Shown one piece after another: positions 53,388 to 62,829 of a stretch of DNA of 64,000 nucleotides. The position numbers were made by a program, and so were the translations under genes. Every line of letters begins with the position of its first letter. Position 1 is the first letter of the stretch. The stretch lies in assembly GCF_030409235.1 (NCBI RefSeq), contig NZ_JAUFPO010000005.1:62001-126000 (forward strand), read 5' to 3'. The notes below the pieces were generated by a model, which ran no database searches, was not told the DNA's origin, and worked only from the letters and a program-made list of their open reading frames with translations. The stretch is from Halomonas almeriensis. Lineage in GTDB: Bacteria > Pseudomonadota > Gammaproteobacteria > Pseudomonadales > Halomonadaceae.

Positions 53388-54314
53388 ATGCGCTATACCC
53401 TGCGTCAGCTCGAAGTCTTCGTCGCCGTGGCGCAGTACGAGAGCGTCTCCCGCGCGGCGCGCGCCCTTTCACTTTCGCAATCCGCCGCCAGCACGGCCCT
53501 GGCCGAGCTCGAGCGCCAGTTCGACTGTCGCCTGCTGGACCGCATCGGCAAGCGGCTCAAGCTCAATGCCCTGGGCTTTCAGTTGCTGCCCAAGGCGGTG
53601 GCCCTGCTCGACCGCGCCGAGGAGGTGGAAGAGTTGCTGCGCGGCCAGCAGGGCATCGGCACCCTGGACGTGGGCGCCACCCTGACCATCGGCAACTATC
53701 TGGCCAGCCTGCTGATCGGGGACTTCATGCAGCGCCACCCGGGCAGCCGCGTGCGCCTGCAGGTCCGCAATACCCGCACCATCGTCGAGGAGGTCCGCCA
53801 GCATGAGCTGGACCTCGGCCTGATCGAGGGGCAGTGCGAGGAGGATGACATCATTACCCAGCCCTGGGTGGCGGATGAGCTGGCGGTGTTCTGCGCCCCC
53901 GATCATCCGCTGGCGCATCAGGGCCCCGTCGAGCTCGATCGCCTGCTGCGCGAAGCCTGGATCATGCGCGAACAGGGATCGGGCACACGCCTGACGCTGG
54001 AACAGGCGGCGCGTCATCGCCGCGGTCGCTTCAACACCCTGCTCGAGCTGGAGCATACCGAGGGCATCAAGCGTGCCGTGGAGTCGGGCCTGGGCATCGG
54101 CTGTGTCTCCAAGCTGGCCCTGCGTGACGCCTTCCGGCGCGGCAGTCTGGTGCAGATACCGACCCCCGATCTGGACCTGAGCCGCCAGTTCGCCTTTATC
54201 TGGCATCGCCACAAGTACCTGGCCACGGGCATGCGCGAGTTTCTCAAGCAGTGCCGGCACATGACCGAGGGGGTTCGCAGCAGTGATCAAATCAACCTGC
54301 CCGGTTATGCCTGA
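53388..54314 (+). CDS. finR: LysR-family regulator FinR
   Basis: A 308-residue LysR protein. The DNA-binding domain MRYTLRQLEVFVAVAQYESVSRAARALSLSQSAASTALAELERQF lies at 1-46 and the effector domain from about 92 (LDVGATLTIGNYLASLLIGDF). The sequence and the divergent fpr gene match FinR of Pseudomonas, which activates fprA in response to superoxide generators and sulfite. That role is inferred here. ATG 53388 has CGGAG 7 bp upstream. The 208 bp between its end and hemE show nothing recognisable. Confidence 0.88.
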   Translation: MRYTLRQLEVFVAVAQYESVSRAARALSLSQSAASTALAELERQFDCRLLDRIGKRLKLNALGFQLLPKAVALLDRAEEVEELLRGQQGIGTLDVGATLTIGNYLASLLIGDFMQRHPGSRVRLQVRNTRTIVEEVRQHELDLGLIEGQCEEDDIITQPWVADELAVFCAPDHPLAHQGPVELDRLLREAWIMREQGSGTRLTLEQAARHRRGRFNTLLELEHTEGIKRAVESGLGIGCVSKLALRDAFRRGSLVQIPTPDLDLSRQFAFIWHRHKYLATGMREFLKQCRHMTEGVRSSDQINLPGYA

Positions 54315-54522
54315 ACGGCAGCTCTCTGCTCTATTATGCCCTCACCCAGCTCGGCCTGCTGGCCGCCGTGGTGAGCTGACCACTCGCTCCTACGAACGTC
54401 GCCCCGCGGTGCATGATGAGCAACGCGCCTGGACATCACGGGCTCGCCCGCTGGCCATGGACGAAGAGGCGGTGGGCAGTGCAAAGGTCACTCAACCCGC
54501 CAGCCACCGCTCGGGGTGGCCG

Positions 54523-55587
54523 TCACGAACGATGATACGCCGGACTGAGCTCGTGCAGGGCATCCAGGAAGGCGGTGACGCTCGCCGGGTCGGTGAACTG
54601 GCTGATGCCATGTCCCAGGTTGAAGATGTGACCGGGCCCGCTGCCGTAGCTTTCCAGGATGCGCGATACCTCGCGGCGAATGGCACCAGGGTTGGCAAAC
54701 AGCACATTGGGGTCGAGGTTGCCCTGTAGTGCCACCCGCTGACCGACCCTGGCCCGGGCATCGCAGAGTTCGGTGCTCCAGTCCAGGCCCAGCGCGTCCG
54801 CGCCGCTTTCGGCCATGGCCTCGAGCCATTGGCCACCGTTCTTGGTGAACAGGATCACCGGCACGCGGCGCCCGTCGTGCTCGCGAATCAGACCATCGAC
54901 GATCTGGCGCATGTAGCGCAGGGAGAACGCCTCATAGGCCGGTGTAGACAGGGCACCGCCCCAGGTGTCGAAGATCTGCACCACCTGAGCTCCGGCACGG
55001 ATCTGGGCGTTGAGGTAGTCCGTCACCGCACGCGCCAGAACGTCGAGCAGACGATGCATGGTCTGCGGAGTGTCGTAGAGCATGGCCTTCACGTGGCGGA
55101 AGTCCTTGCTGGAGGCGCCTTCCACCATATAGGTGGCCAGTGTCCAGGGGCTGCCGGTGAAGCCGATCAAGGGCACGCGTCCGTTCAGCTCGCGGCGCAC
55201 ACTGGAGACGGCATTCATCACATAGCCCAGGTCGCGCTCGACATTCGGCACCGTCAGGGCATCCACGGCCTCGGGGGTGCGCACCGGCTGACGAAACTTC
55301 GGCCCCTCACCGGTCTCGAAATACAGGCCCAGCCCCATGGCATCGGGGATGGTCAGGATGTCAGAGAACAGGATGGCCGCATCCAGCGGATAACGCTCCA
55401 GCGGCTGGAGCGTCACCTCGCAGGCCCGATCACGGTCCTGACAGAGGTTCATGAAGCTGCCTGCCTGAGCCCGCACCTCGCGGTATTCCGGCAGGTAACG
55501 GCCAGCCTGGCGCATCATCCACACCGGAGTGCGGTCCACGGGCTGGCGTGCCAGGGCGCGCAGCAAGCGATCGTTCTGGAGTTCCAT
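54523..55587 (-). CDS. hemE: Uroporphyrinogen decarboxylase
   Basis: Removes four carboxyl groups from uroporphyrinogen III to give coproporphyrinogen III. The 354-residue protein equals the E. coli length. It shows [21 protein letters not shown] (substrate Arg and Gln residues), [17 protein letters not shown] with the catalytic Asp, [27 protein letters not shown] and [14 protein letters not shown] chose ATG 55587 because Pseudomonas and E. coli HemE start at the same place; ATG 55599 would add four residues. It is divergent from ribA and apart from hemCDXY. Confidence 0.96.
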   Translation of the reverse strand: MELQNDRLLRALARQPVDRTPVWMMRQAGRYLPEYREVRAQAGSFMNLCQDRDRACEVTLQPLERYPLDAAILFSDILTIPDAMGLGLYFETGEGPKFRQPVRTPEAVDALTVPNVERDLGYVMNAVSSVRRELNGRVPLIGFTGSPWTLATYMVEGASSKDFRHVKAMLYDTPQTMHRLLDVLARAVTDYLNAQIRAGAQVVQIFDTWGGALSTPAYEAFSLRYMRQIVDGLIREHDGRRVPVILFTKNGGQWLEAMAESGADALGLDWSTELCDARARVGQRVALQGNLDPNVLFANPGAIRREVSRILESYGSGPGHIFNLGHGISQFTDPASVTAFLDALHELSPAYHRS

Positions 55588-55716
55588 GCGTCGGTTCATC
55601 CAAGGAAAATGTGACGCCCATTGTAACCCATCCGGCTCGGCCGTGAGCCGGCGCCACCTTCCTGATAGAATACCTTTATCCAGACGACCATGCCCGGTCC
55701 TTCATCGAGGTACATC

Positions 55717-56352
55717 GTGACGATTCGTTATATCGCCTCTTCCCGGCTTCCCACGCCCTGGGCCACCTTCACCATGCATGGCTTCGAAGACGAGGCCACC
55801 GGCAAGGACCATATCGCCCTGACCCTCGGCGAGATCGGCGACGGCCAGCCCGTGCTGGGCCGAGTGCATTCCGAATGCCTGACCGGCGACGCCCTGTTCT
55901 CGATGCGCTGCGACTGCGGTTATCAGCTGCAGGAGGCGCTCAAGCGCATCGCCGAAAATGGCCGTGGGGTACTCTTGTATCTGCGCCAGGAGGGCCGCGG
56001 CATCGGGCTGCTTAACAAGATCCGAGCCTACCACCTGCAGGACCAGGGCGCCGATACCGTTGAAGCCAATGAGCAACTCGGCTTCTCCGCCGACCTGCGC
56101 CGCTACGACCTCTGCCTGCCGATGCTCGAACACCTGGGCATTGGCGCCCTGCGGCTGATGACCAACAACCCCCGCAAGGTCGAGGCACTCACCCGCGCCG
56201 GGGTCGAGGTGACAGAGCGCGTCGGCCTGACCACCGGGCTCAACCCGCACAACGAGCATTACCTCTCGACCAAGGCCGGCAAGCTGGGGCACATGATGGC
56301 GCTGGGCGATTTTACCGACGCCGATGACGTGGATATCGAACGCAAGCGCTGA
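55717..56352 (+). CDS. ribA: GTP cyclohydrolase II
   Basis: Opens GTP for riboflavin synthesis. The 211-residue protein is a stand-alone RibA, not fused to RibB. It has [27 protein letters not shown], the zinc-binding [15 protein letters not shown] (three Cys), [18 protein letters not shown] with the catalytic Arg/Tyr region, and [16 protein letters not shown]. The start is GTG 55717 with GAGG 6 bp upstream, the point where similarity to E. coli RibA begins; the ATG at 55690 is too far upstream. No FMN riboswitch was seen ahead of it. Confidence 0.94.
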   Translation: MTIRYIASSRLPTPWATFTMHGFEDEATGKDHIALTLGEIGDGQPVLGRVHSECLTGDALFSMRCDCGYQLQEALKRIAENGRGVLLYLRQEGRGIGLLNKIRAYHLQDQGADTVEANEQLGFSADLRRYDLCLPMLEHLGIGALRLMTNNPRKVEALTRAGVEVTERVGLTTGLNPHNEHYLSTKAGKLGHMMALGDFTDADDVDIERKR

Positions 56353-56470
56353 CATCACGGCAACGGCCAATGAAGGATTTCCATCGCGCCGATCGAAAAG
56401 CTTAGCTGGTTAAATTAATAGGTGGCTAATAATATTTATGACATCAATCATCACCCATGAGGATGTCACC

Positions 56471-56761
56471 ATGAAAACCCCACTTCTGACCGCCGCTCTA
56501 CTGCTCACCGCGCTCCCGCTGGCCGCCCAGGCGGGACAGGCCTCCGACAAGACTCAGCAGCTCAACGAGCCGCTTGCCACTGCTGCGCCGCAGAGCTCGG
56601 CTCCTGGGGCAGACGCCAGTGCCGAGTCCGACCCGGTCGCCGGTGGCGGCAGCGCCGCCATGGCCAGGGCGCGTGCCGAACTGCGCGCCAGGCAACAGCA
56701 CCAGACCGATATCGCGGTCGGCCCTGATCCCTTTAAGCCGGCACGCGAGGCCACCACCTGA
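56471..56761 (+). CDS. Small secreted hypothetical protein
   Basis: A 96-residue protein with a clear signal peptide (MKTPLLTAALLLTALPLAAQA, cut after residue 21). The mature 75 residues are Ala/Ser/Gln-rich and probably disordered, with an Arg-rich patch ARARAELRARQQHQ (about 70-83) and no Cys. I do not recognise a family. ATG 56471 has GAGG 7 bp upstream; a strongly AT-rich stretch at 56410-56440 (including TAATAAT) could be its promoter, and a rho-independent terminator follows. These make it a real, separately expressed gene. Confidence 0.7.
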   Translation: MKTPLLTAALLLTALPLAAQAGQASDKTQQLNEPLATAAPQSSAPGADASAESDPVAGGGSAAMARARAELRARQQHQTDIAVGPDPFKPAREATT

Positions 56762-56801
56762 TCCGCGCCAGGGCGACCAGCCTGACAACGTCCTGACACT
56801 G

Positions 56802-56826
56802 AAAGGCCCCTGACAAGGGGCCTTTT
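56802..56826 (+). terminator. Rho-independent terminator after the small secreted protein gene
   Basis: AAAGGCCCC (56802-56810), loop TGACAA, GGGGCCTTT (56817-56825), with T continuing to 56826. It is an A-flanked stem and may also act on the minus strand for the convergent antiporter gene. Confidence 0.85.
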
Positions 56827-56857
56827 GCGTTGCAGGGCACGGCGTCGAATGCGGGCT

Positions 56858-58411
56858 TCAGCCGGCCCCGCGCTCGGTACGCGACCGGCCACTGCCCCAA
56901 AAGATCCGCATCAGCATGGCCGCCGCCAGCAGCGCGGCCACACCCGCCAGCGCCCCCATCAGCACGCTGTTGGCGAGGCCGGCGACAAAGAAGGCCAGGA
57001 TGCCCGCCATGCCGGCGCACAGGGCATAGGGCAACTGGGTACGCACATGGTCGATGTGATCACAGGAGGAGCCCGCCGAGGAGAGGATGGTGGTATCGGA
57101 GATCGGCGAGCAATGATCGCCGAAGATTCCCCCGCTGAGCACCGCCGCGATGGCCAGCGGCATAGGCAGCCCCATGGCCATGGCGACGGGCATGGCGATC
57201 GGAATCATGATGGCGAAGGTGCCGTAGGAGGTGCCCGTGGTGAAGGCCACCACAGCCCCCACCAGGAACAACAGCACCGGCACCAGGCTGGGCGCGATAT
57301 TGGCCTCGGCCAGGGTCACCAGGAAGTCGGCCGTACCCAGCTCGGAGGTCACGCTGCCGATCGACCAGGCCAGGGTCAGAATGATGTAGACCAGCGTCAT
57401 GCTTTTGATGCCGGCTACTACCAAGTCCATGGACTCACGGAAATCGAACAGCTTCTGCTGCATGCCCATGGCCAGCCCGACCACCACCGCGACAAAAGTG
57501 GCCATCAGGATCGACAGCCCACCATTGGCCTCGCCCACGGCGGTGACCAGGTCATTCTCGGGATAGTTGCCTGTCCACAGGAACATCGGCGGAATCATCA
57601 GCACCAGCACACCGATGGGCACCAGCATGTTGCGCTTGCGCGCCTGATCCTCGGGCACCACTGCCATCTCGGCCACCTCACGGTCGGAGGGTGGCGTGGC
57701 ATCCGCGGCCAGCACCTCGCCGGTCTTGCGCGCCCGGCGCTCGGCCCGGGCCATGGGGCCGAAATCCCACTGGGTGATGACCACGAAGGCAATCAACCCA
57801 AGGGCCAGCCAGGCATAGAAGTTCAGCGGAATCGACGCCAGATAGATCAGGTACTCCGAGCCGCTGATGTTCAGCTCGGTCAACTGGGTGCCAATCAGGC
57901 CCATCACGAAGACCACCCAGGTTGAGACCGGCCCCAGAAGGCACATCGGCGCCGAGGTCGAGTCGACAATATACGCCAGTTTCTCGCGGGAAACCTGCAT
58001 GCGGTCGGTGATCGGGCGCATCACACTGCCCACCGTCAGGGCGTTGAAGTAGTCCTCGAAGAAGATCAGCATGCCCAGCCCGAAGGTGGCACCCTGAGCG
58101 CCGCGCCGCGAGGCGACACGCGCGGAAATCGCCCTGGCGATAGCCTGGGCACCGCCGGTGCGCTGCAGCACCGTGATCAAGACACCGAACAGACCACAGT
58201 AGATCAGCACGGTGACACTCCACTCATCGCCGACACTGGGAATGATGAAGTCACTGAAGCTGTTATACAGGCCGGCGGCCGGATTGCCGCCACTGAGCAT
58301 GGTCGCCCCCAGCCAGACACCACTGAACAGCGCCGGTATCACGTTGCGCGTCACCAACGCCAGCAGGATGGCCAGCACGGGCGGCAACAGGGAAAGTGCG
58401 CCGAAGGTCAT
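56858..58411 (-). CDS. NhaC-family sodium/proton antiporter
   Basis: A 517-residue protein with about 12 membrane helices. It shows VTRNVIPALFSGVWLGA, the charged intramembrane segments FFEDYFNALTVGSVMRPITDR and STSAPMCLLGPVSTWVVFVMG, and the C-terminal hallmark GDHCSPISDTTILSSAGSSCDHIDHVRTQLPYAL. NhaC-type antiporters exchange sodium for protons, and related proteins exchange malate or ornithine for other solutes, so ion specificity is inferred. Sodium export fits a halophile. ATG 58411 has AAGGAG upstream. It lies after djlA on the same strand, but a terminator separates them. Confidence 0.88.
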   Translation of the reverse strand: MTFGALSLLPPVLAILLALVTRNVIPALFSGVWLGATMLSGGNPAAGLYNSFSDFIIPSVGDEWSVTVLIYCGLFGVLITVLQRTGGAQAIARAISARVASRRGAQGATFGLGMLIFFEDYFNALTVGSVMRPITDRMQVSREKLAYIVDSTSAPMCLLGPVSTWVVFVMGLIGTQLTELNISGSEYLIYLASIPLNFYAWLALGLIAFVVITQWDFGPMARAERRARKTGEVLAADATPPSDREVAEMAVVPEDQARKRNMLVPIGVLVLMIPPMFLWTGNYPENDLVTAVGEANGGLSILMATFVAVVVGLAMGMQQKLFDFRESMDLVVAGIKSMTLVYIILTLAWSIGSVTSELGTADFLVTLAEANIAPSLVPVLLFLVGAVVAFTTGTSYGTFAIMIPIAMPVAMAMGLPMPLAIAAVLSGGIFGDHCSPISDTTILSSAGSSCDHIDHVRTQLPYALCAGMAGILAFFVAGLANSVLMGALAGVAALLAAAMLMRIFWGSGRSRTERGAG

Positions 58412-58445
58412 CTCGGATCTCCTTTGGAATTCTTGTCGACCACCG

Positions 58446-58475
58446 TAAAACGCCCCGAGGTCGTCCTCGAGGCGC
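58446..58475 (-). terminator. Rho-independent terminator after djlA
   Basis: Read on the minus strand: CGCCTCGAGG, loop ACGA, CCTCGGGGCG (ten pairs, one G-U), followed by TTTT. It lies 135 bp after the djlA stop and 35 bp before the antiporter start codon. Confidence 0.75.
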
Positions 58476-58609
58476 TGGTGCCCCGCCAGAGGCTGGCGAG
58501 GCGGAGGGAATACTAAGGGGGGCAGGCTGGCTCAGCAACCGTAAATGTCACATTCCTTGAATCCGCTGACCGTACCCCGCAAGTGGGGCCCGGCCGGGCA
58601 GGAGGCGGG

Positions 58610-59383
58610 TCAGGCGGCCTCGTCCGCGCGCGCCTTGCGGATCCGGTCATAGGCGTTGCCGATCTCGCTGGTACGCTCCTTGGCCACTTCCCGCATGTTG
58701 TCGGGCAGGCCCTTAGCCGCCAGCTTGTCGGGGTGGTTTTCGCTCATCAGCCGCCGATACTGGCGCTTGATCTCGGCGTCACTGGCATCGGACGACACGC
58801 CCAGCACCTGATAGGCGTCTTCCAGCGAGATCTCGTGGCTGGCAGCGCCACCGCCCTCGGCCGCGCCACGCAGCATGGCCTCGATCTGAGCGATTTCCGC
58901 CTCGGAACAGCCCAAGCCGCGCACCACCCGCATCAGCATCTCGTGCTCGGCGGAGTGCAGTTCGCCATCGGCGGCAATGGCGGCCACCTGAACCTGCAGG
59001 AAGACCTGACGCAGCGCCGGCTGGCTGCCGAGGATCGGCTTCAGTTTGGCCAGCTCGGCGTCCAGGTCAAAGTCATCACGCTTGCCACGGGTGAAGTCCT
59101 CGCGCGCCTTGGCCCGCTGTGCCTCACCCAGACGCAGGCGATCCCAGAGCTGACGCGAGGCCTCGAGCTCCGCCTCGGTGACCTGGCCGTCGGCCTTGCA
59201 CATGCAGCCCATGACCGCAAAAGTCGATTCGAGGAACTGCTTTTGAACGGCCGCCAGCCGACCCAGCATGCTGCGACGCACGCGACGCACCAGCCAATAG
59301 CCGAGACCACCACCGATCAGCAGCCCCACCGGCCCGCCGATCAGAAACCCCAGCAACCCACCAATCAGCACCATGACCAGCAT
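58610..59383 (-). CDS. djlA: Membrane-anchored DnaJ-domain co-chaperone DjlA
   Basis: A 257-residue co-chaperone. A Gly-rich N-terminal membrane helix (MLVMVLIGGLLGFLIGGPVG, about 1-28) anchors it to the inner membrane. A TerB-like domain follows (about 50-165, FLESTFAVMGCMCKADGQV and IAADGELHSAEHEML). The C-terminal J domain (about 190-257) has the essential HPD in SENHPDKLAAKG. ATG 59383 has AAGGAG 6 bp upstream; ATG 59401 is also in frame but has no such site. It modulates DnaK at the membrane in E. coli. Confidence 0.92.
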   Translation of the reverse strand: MLVMVLIGGLLGFLIGGPVGLLIGGGLGYWLVRRVRRSMLGRLAAVQKQFLESTFAVMGCMCKADGQVTEAELEASRQLWDRLRLGEAQRAKAREDFTRGKRDDFDLDAELAKLKPILGSQPALRQVFLQVQVAAIAADGELHSAEHEMLMRVVRGLGCSEAEIAQIEAMLRGAAEGGGAASHEISLEDAYQVLGVSSDASDAEIKRQYRRLMSENHPDKLAAKGLPDNMREVAKERTSEIGNAYDRIRKARADEAA

Positions 59384-59471
59384 GTCGACTCCTTGAAACA
59401 TCTCTCGCAACGTGGGCGCTAGCATAGCACCCCGGGGTGACCCGGAGCGATGCGCGCTGCAACGGCCGCAA

Positions 59472-61418
59472 TCAGTCGACCAGGCGGTGTCGGATCGACG
59501 CCTCGATACCCGCGGCATCCAGGCCGCATTCGGCGAGCAACTCGGCCGGCTTGCCATGCTCGACGAAGCCATCCGGCAGGCCCAGTTGCAGCAGAGGCGC
59601 CGTCCGGCCCTCGGCGGCCAGCAGCTCGGCGACCGCGCTACCGGCCCCGCCGGCCACCACGTTTTCCTCCAGCGTCACCAGCAGGTCGTGCGTTGCCGCG
59701 GCGTCGAGCACCGCGTCACGATCCAGCGGCTTGATCGAACGCATGTTGAGGTGGCTGGCATCGAGCCGTTCGGCGGCCTCCGCGGCCGGCACATTCAGGC
59801 TGCCGAAGGCCAGCAGGGCCACACGCGGCCCCTCGCCCCCGGCCTCACGGCGCTGTTGCGCCTTGCCGATGGGCAGCGCCTCGAGTTGCTCGGGGATCTC
59901 GACCCCCGGGCCGGTACCGCGCGGATAGCGCACGGCCGCCGGCCCCGGGTGATGATAGGCGGCGCTGAGCATGGCGCGGCACTCGGCCTCGTCTGCCGGC
60001 GCCAGCACCACCATACCGGGCACACAGCGCAGGTAGCTGAGGTCCAGCGCGCCGTGATGCGTGGGGCCGTCCTCGCCGACCACGCCGGCGCGGTCGATGG
60101 CAAAGGTCACATCCAGATGCTGCACCGCCACGTCATGAATCAGCTGGTCGTAGCCGCGCTGCAGGAAGGTCGAGTAGATCGCCACCACCGGCTTCATCGC
60201 CTCGCAGGCCATGCCGGCGGCCAACGTCACCGCATGCTGCTCGGCGATTGCCACATCGTAGTAGCGCTCGGGATATTCCCGGGAGAACCGCACCAGATCC
60301 GAGCCCTCGCGCATCGCCGGCGTTATGCCGATCAAGCGTGTATCGGCGGCCGCCATGTCACACAGCCAGTCGCCGAAGACGTTGCAATATTTGCGCGGCT
60401 TCGGGCGCGATAAATCGTTGCGAGGCTTGGGAGCCAGGGGGTCGTCGGGCTTGAGGGGCGGCGGTGTCTGACCGGCATCAGACTTTTCCAGCTTGGTGAT
60501 GGCGTGATAGCCGATGGGGTCGGCCTCGGCCGGCAGAAAACCACGTCCCTTGCGCGTCTTCACGTGCAGGAACTGCGGCCCGTCCATGTCGCGCATGTTG
60601 CGCAATGTCTGCACCAGGGTCGGCAGGTCGTGCCCATCCAGCGGGCCAATGTAATTGAAGCCCATTTCCTCGAACAGCGTGGCCGGGCTGACCATGCCCT
60701 TCATGTGCTCTTCGGTGCGCCGCGCCAACTCCAGGGCCCCCGGCAGGTGGGACAGGACCCGCTTGCCATTCTCGCGCATGCTGGTGTAGGGCTTGCTCGA
60801 CATGATGCGCGCCAGGTAGCTGGCCATGCCACCGACGTTTTCGGAGATGGACATCTCGTTGTCGTTGAGAATCACCAGCAGATTAGCATCCACATGGCCG
60901 GCATGTGCCAGCGCCTCGAAGGCCATGCCCGCCGAGAGGGCGCCATCGCCGATCACCGCGCACACCCGACGCTGCTCGCCACTCGCCCGCGCCGCCAGCG
61001 CCATGCCCAAAGCCGCCGACACCGAGGTGCTGGAATGGCCCACGCCGAAGGTGTCGTACTCGGATTCGCTGCGGCGCGGAAAGGCCGCCAGCCCGCCGAA
61101 CTGGCGAATGTGCTGCATGGCCTCGCGACGACCGGTCAGAATCTTGTGCGGATAGGCCTGATGGCCAACGTCCCAGACCAGTCGGTCATGGGGCGTTTCC
61201 AGGGCGTGATGCAGAGCGACCGTCAGCTCCACGACGCCCAGGCCGGCACCAAAGTGCCCGCCAGACACGCCCACGCTGTAGAGCAGATAGGCGCGCAGCT
61301 CGTCGGCCAGTTCCGCCAGCTGAGCATCATTCATGGCGCGCAGGGCGGCCGGCGTTTCCAGGGTGTCGAGCAACGGCGTGGCCGGACGCTCGACCGGGAT
61401 GTCATCGAACAGCTTCAT
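59472..61418 (-). CDS. dxs: 1-deoxy-D-xylulose-5-phosphate synthase
   Basis: TPP-dependent condensation of pyruvate and glyceraldehyde 3-phosphate, the first step of the MEP isoprenoid pathway and a source of the thiamine thiazole precursor. The 648-residue protein has [21 protein letters not shown] and [17 protein letters not shown]. The TPP motif is [18 protein letters not shown] to [13 protein letters not shown], and the transketolase-type pyrimidine domain has [12 protein letters not shown]. It lies 15 bp after ispA in an xseB-ispA-dxs operon, as in E. coli. Confidence 0.96.
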   Translation of the reverse strand: MKLFDDIPVERPATPLLDTLETPAALRAMNDAQLAELADELRAYLLYSVGVSGGHFGAGLGVVELTVALHHALETPHDRLVWDVGHQAYPHKILTGRREAMQHIRQFGGLAAFPRRSESEYDTFGVGHSSTSVSAALGMALAARASGEQRRVCAVIGDGALSAGMAFEALAHAGHVDANLLVILNDNEMSISENVGGMASYLARIMSSKPYTSMRENGKRVLSHLPGALELARRTEEHMKGMVSPATLFEEMGFNYIGPLDGHDLPTLVQTLRNMRDMDGPQFLHVKTRKGRGFLPAEADPIGYHAITKLEKSDAGQTPPPLKPDDPLAPKPRNDLSRPKPRKYCNVFGDWLCDMAAADTRLIGITPAMREGSDLVRFSREYPERYYDVAIAEQHAVTLAAGMACEAMKPVVAIYSTFLQRGYDQLIHDVAVQHLDVTFAIDRAGVVGEDGPTHHGALDLSYLRCVPGMVVLAPADEAECRAMLSAAYHHPGPAAVRYPRGTGPGVEIPEQLEALPIGKAQQRREAGGEGPRVALLAFGSLNVPAAEAAERLDASHLNMRSIKPLDRDAVLDAAATHDLLVTLEENVVAGGAGSAVAELLAAEGRTAPLLQLGLPDGFVEHGKPAELLAECGLDAAGIEASIRHRLVD

Positions 61419-61433
61419 GTTGGCCCTGTGGTA

Positions 61434-62315
61434 TCAGTGATCACGCTCGATCATGTAGCGGGCCAGGCTGGCCAGTACATAACCGGATTCGCCAAGCGGT
61501 GCCAGCGCCGTCACGGCCTCGTCAACCAGGGCACGCGCCTTAGCATCGGCACCCTCGAGCCCGAGCAATGTGGGGTAGGTCGGCTTGGCGCGGGCCGCAT
61601 CGGCCCCCGAGGGCTTGCCCAGCACGGCGGTATCCCCGGTCACGTCGAGGACGTCGTCGCGAATCTGGAAGGCCAGGCCGATGGCCGCGGCATAGGCTTC
61701 CAGCGCCTGCAGTCGCGGGTCATCCTCGGCCACGGCCACCAGGCCGCCCAGACGCACGGCCGCCCGGATCAGCGCACCGGTCTTGTGGCGGTGCATGGTG
61801 GCCAGCGTCGCCAGATTCGGGTGGCCGCCGACCGCCTCCAGGTCCAGCGCCTGGCCGGCGGCCATGCCATCCCGGCCCGCGGCGCTCGCCAGGGTGGTGA
61901 CCATGGCCGGCAGTCGCGCCGGCCGGGTGTGGGCCAGCACCTCGAAGGCCAGGGTCTGCAGGGCATCCCCGGACAGAATGGCCGTGGCCTCGTCATAGGC
62001 ACGATGCACCGTGGGCTGACCGCGCCGCACGTCGTCGTCGTCCATGGCCGGCAGGTCGTCATGCACCAGGGAATAGGCATGCACCAGCTCGACCGCCATG
62101 GCCGGCGCGTCCAGCGACGCGTCGCTGGCGCCCAGGGCGCGACCGGCGGCGTAAGCCAGTACCGGGCGCAGGCGCTTGCCACCGACCATGACACCATGGC
62201 GCATGGCGGCCTCGAGTCGCGGTGCCGGTGCCTCGCGACGCGTGAAAAGTGCCTCCAGCCGGGCATCGACGCGACGCCGGTCGTCGGCCATCAGGCGTTC
62301 AATGTCCACCGCCAT
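61434..62315 (-). CDS. ispA: Farnesyl diphosphate synthase
   Basis: Builds geranyl and farnesyl diphosphate from C5 units. The 293-residue protein has the first Asp-rich motif in [16 protein letters not shown] (DDxxD, about 84-99) and the second in [12 protein letters not shown]. The [14 protein letters not shown] segment is also present. ATG 62315 overlaps the xseB 3' end by 17 bp. A GTG at 62309 sits at a better distance (6 bp) from GGAGG, so the true start may be two residues later. It is translated with xseB and followed by dxs. Confidence 0.94.
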   Translation of the reverse strand: MAVDIERLMADDRRRVDARLEALFTRREAPAPRLEAAMRHGVMVGGKRLRPVLAYAAGRALGASDASLDAPAMAVELVHAYSLVHDDLPAMDDDDVRRGQPTVHRAYDEATAILSGDALQTLAFEVLAHTRPARLPAMVTTLASAAGRDGMAAGQALDLEAVGGHPNLATLATMHRHKTGALIRAAVRLGGLVAVAEDDPRLQALEAYAAAIGLAFQIRDDVLDVTGDTAVLGKPSGADAARAKPTYPTLLGLEGADAKARALVDEAVTALAPLGESGYVLASLARYMIERDH

Positions 62316-62583
62316 CCTCCTCGGGGGTAGCGAAGGGCTTGAGGTCCATGCCACCGTTCTCGCCCTCGGTCAGACTGCGAACCTTGAGCTCGGCGTCATC
62401 GAGCTGGCGCTGGGCATCGCGAGTCAGGCGCACCCCCTGCTCGAAGGCCGTCAACGAGTCTTCCAGCGACAACTCGCCGGACTCCAGCTTCTCGACCAGC
62501 GCTTCCAGGCGCTCGACCGTGGCCGCAAAATCCGCCGTGGATGTCGCCTCGCTGTTATCCTGATGCTTGTCCTGTCCCGCCAT
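62299..62583 (-). CDS. xseB: Exodeoxyribonuclease VII small subunit
   Basis: A 94-residue protein (E. coli 80) that assembles in several copies on XseA to form exonuclease VII. The core is [50 protein letters not shown], a helical hairpin typical of the family. A hydrophilic N-terminus and acidic tail ([10 protein letters not shown]) extend it. I chose ATG 62583 because GAGG lies 5 bp upstream; an in-frame ATG at 62600 would add six residues. It is the first gene of xseB-ispA-dxs and is divergent from serA. Confidence 0.92.
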   Translation of the reverse strand: MAGQDKHQDNSEATSTADFAATVERLEALVEKLESGELSLEDSLTAFEQGVRLTRDAQRQLDDAELKVRSLTEGENGGMDLKPFATPEEDGGGH

Positions 62584-62829
62584 GGCGCCTCTCTCAGCCA
62601 TTTCACCTTGAGGCCGACAGTATACACGCATCCCCCCGGGGGTCGTCTGCCCCGCCAGGCGTGCAAGCGGCCACCCCGGCTTTTTCATCCGCACTGGCCG
62701 CCTTTGTGGTAATCTATGCTCCCTCGTTTCGCGCCTTTCGCGGCCCGGCTTGCCCCGGCTGCCTCTGGCGTCACCTTCCTGAATCGCAATTGCAAGCGGC
62801 GCGCACCAAAGATAGGGGTTGATTCGACC

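Noticed and set aside
55600..55716. FMN riboswitch before ribA
   Set aside because: The spacer is only about 130 bp, is shared with divergent hemE, and lacks the conserved RFN-element words.
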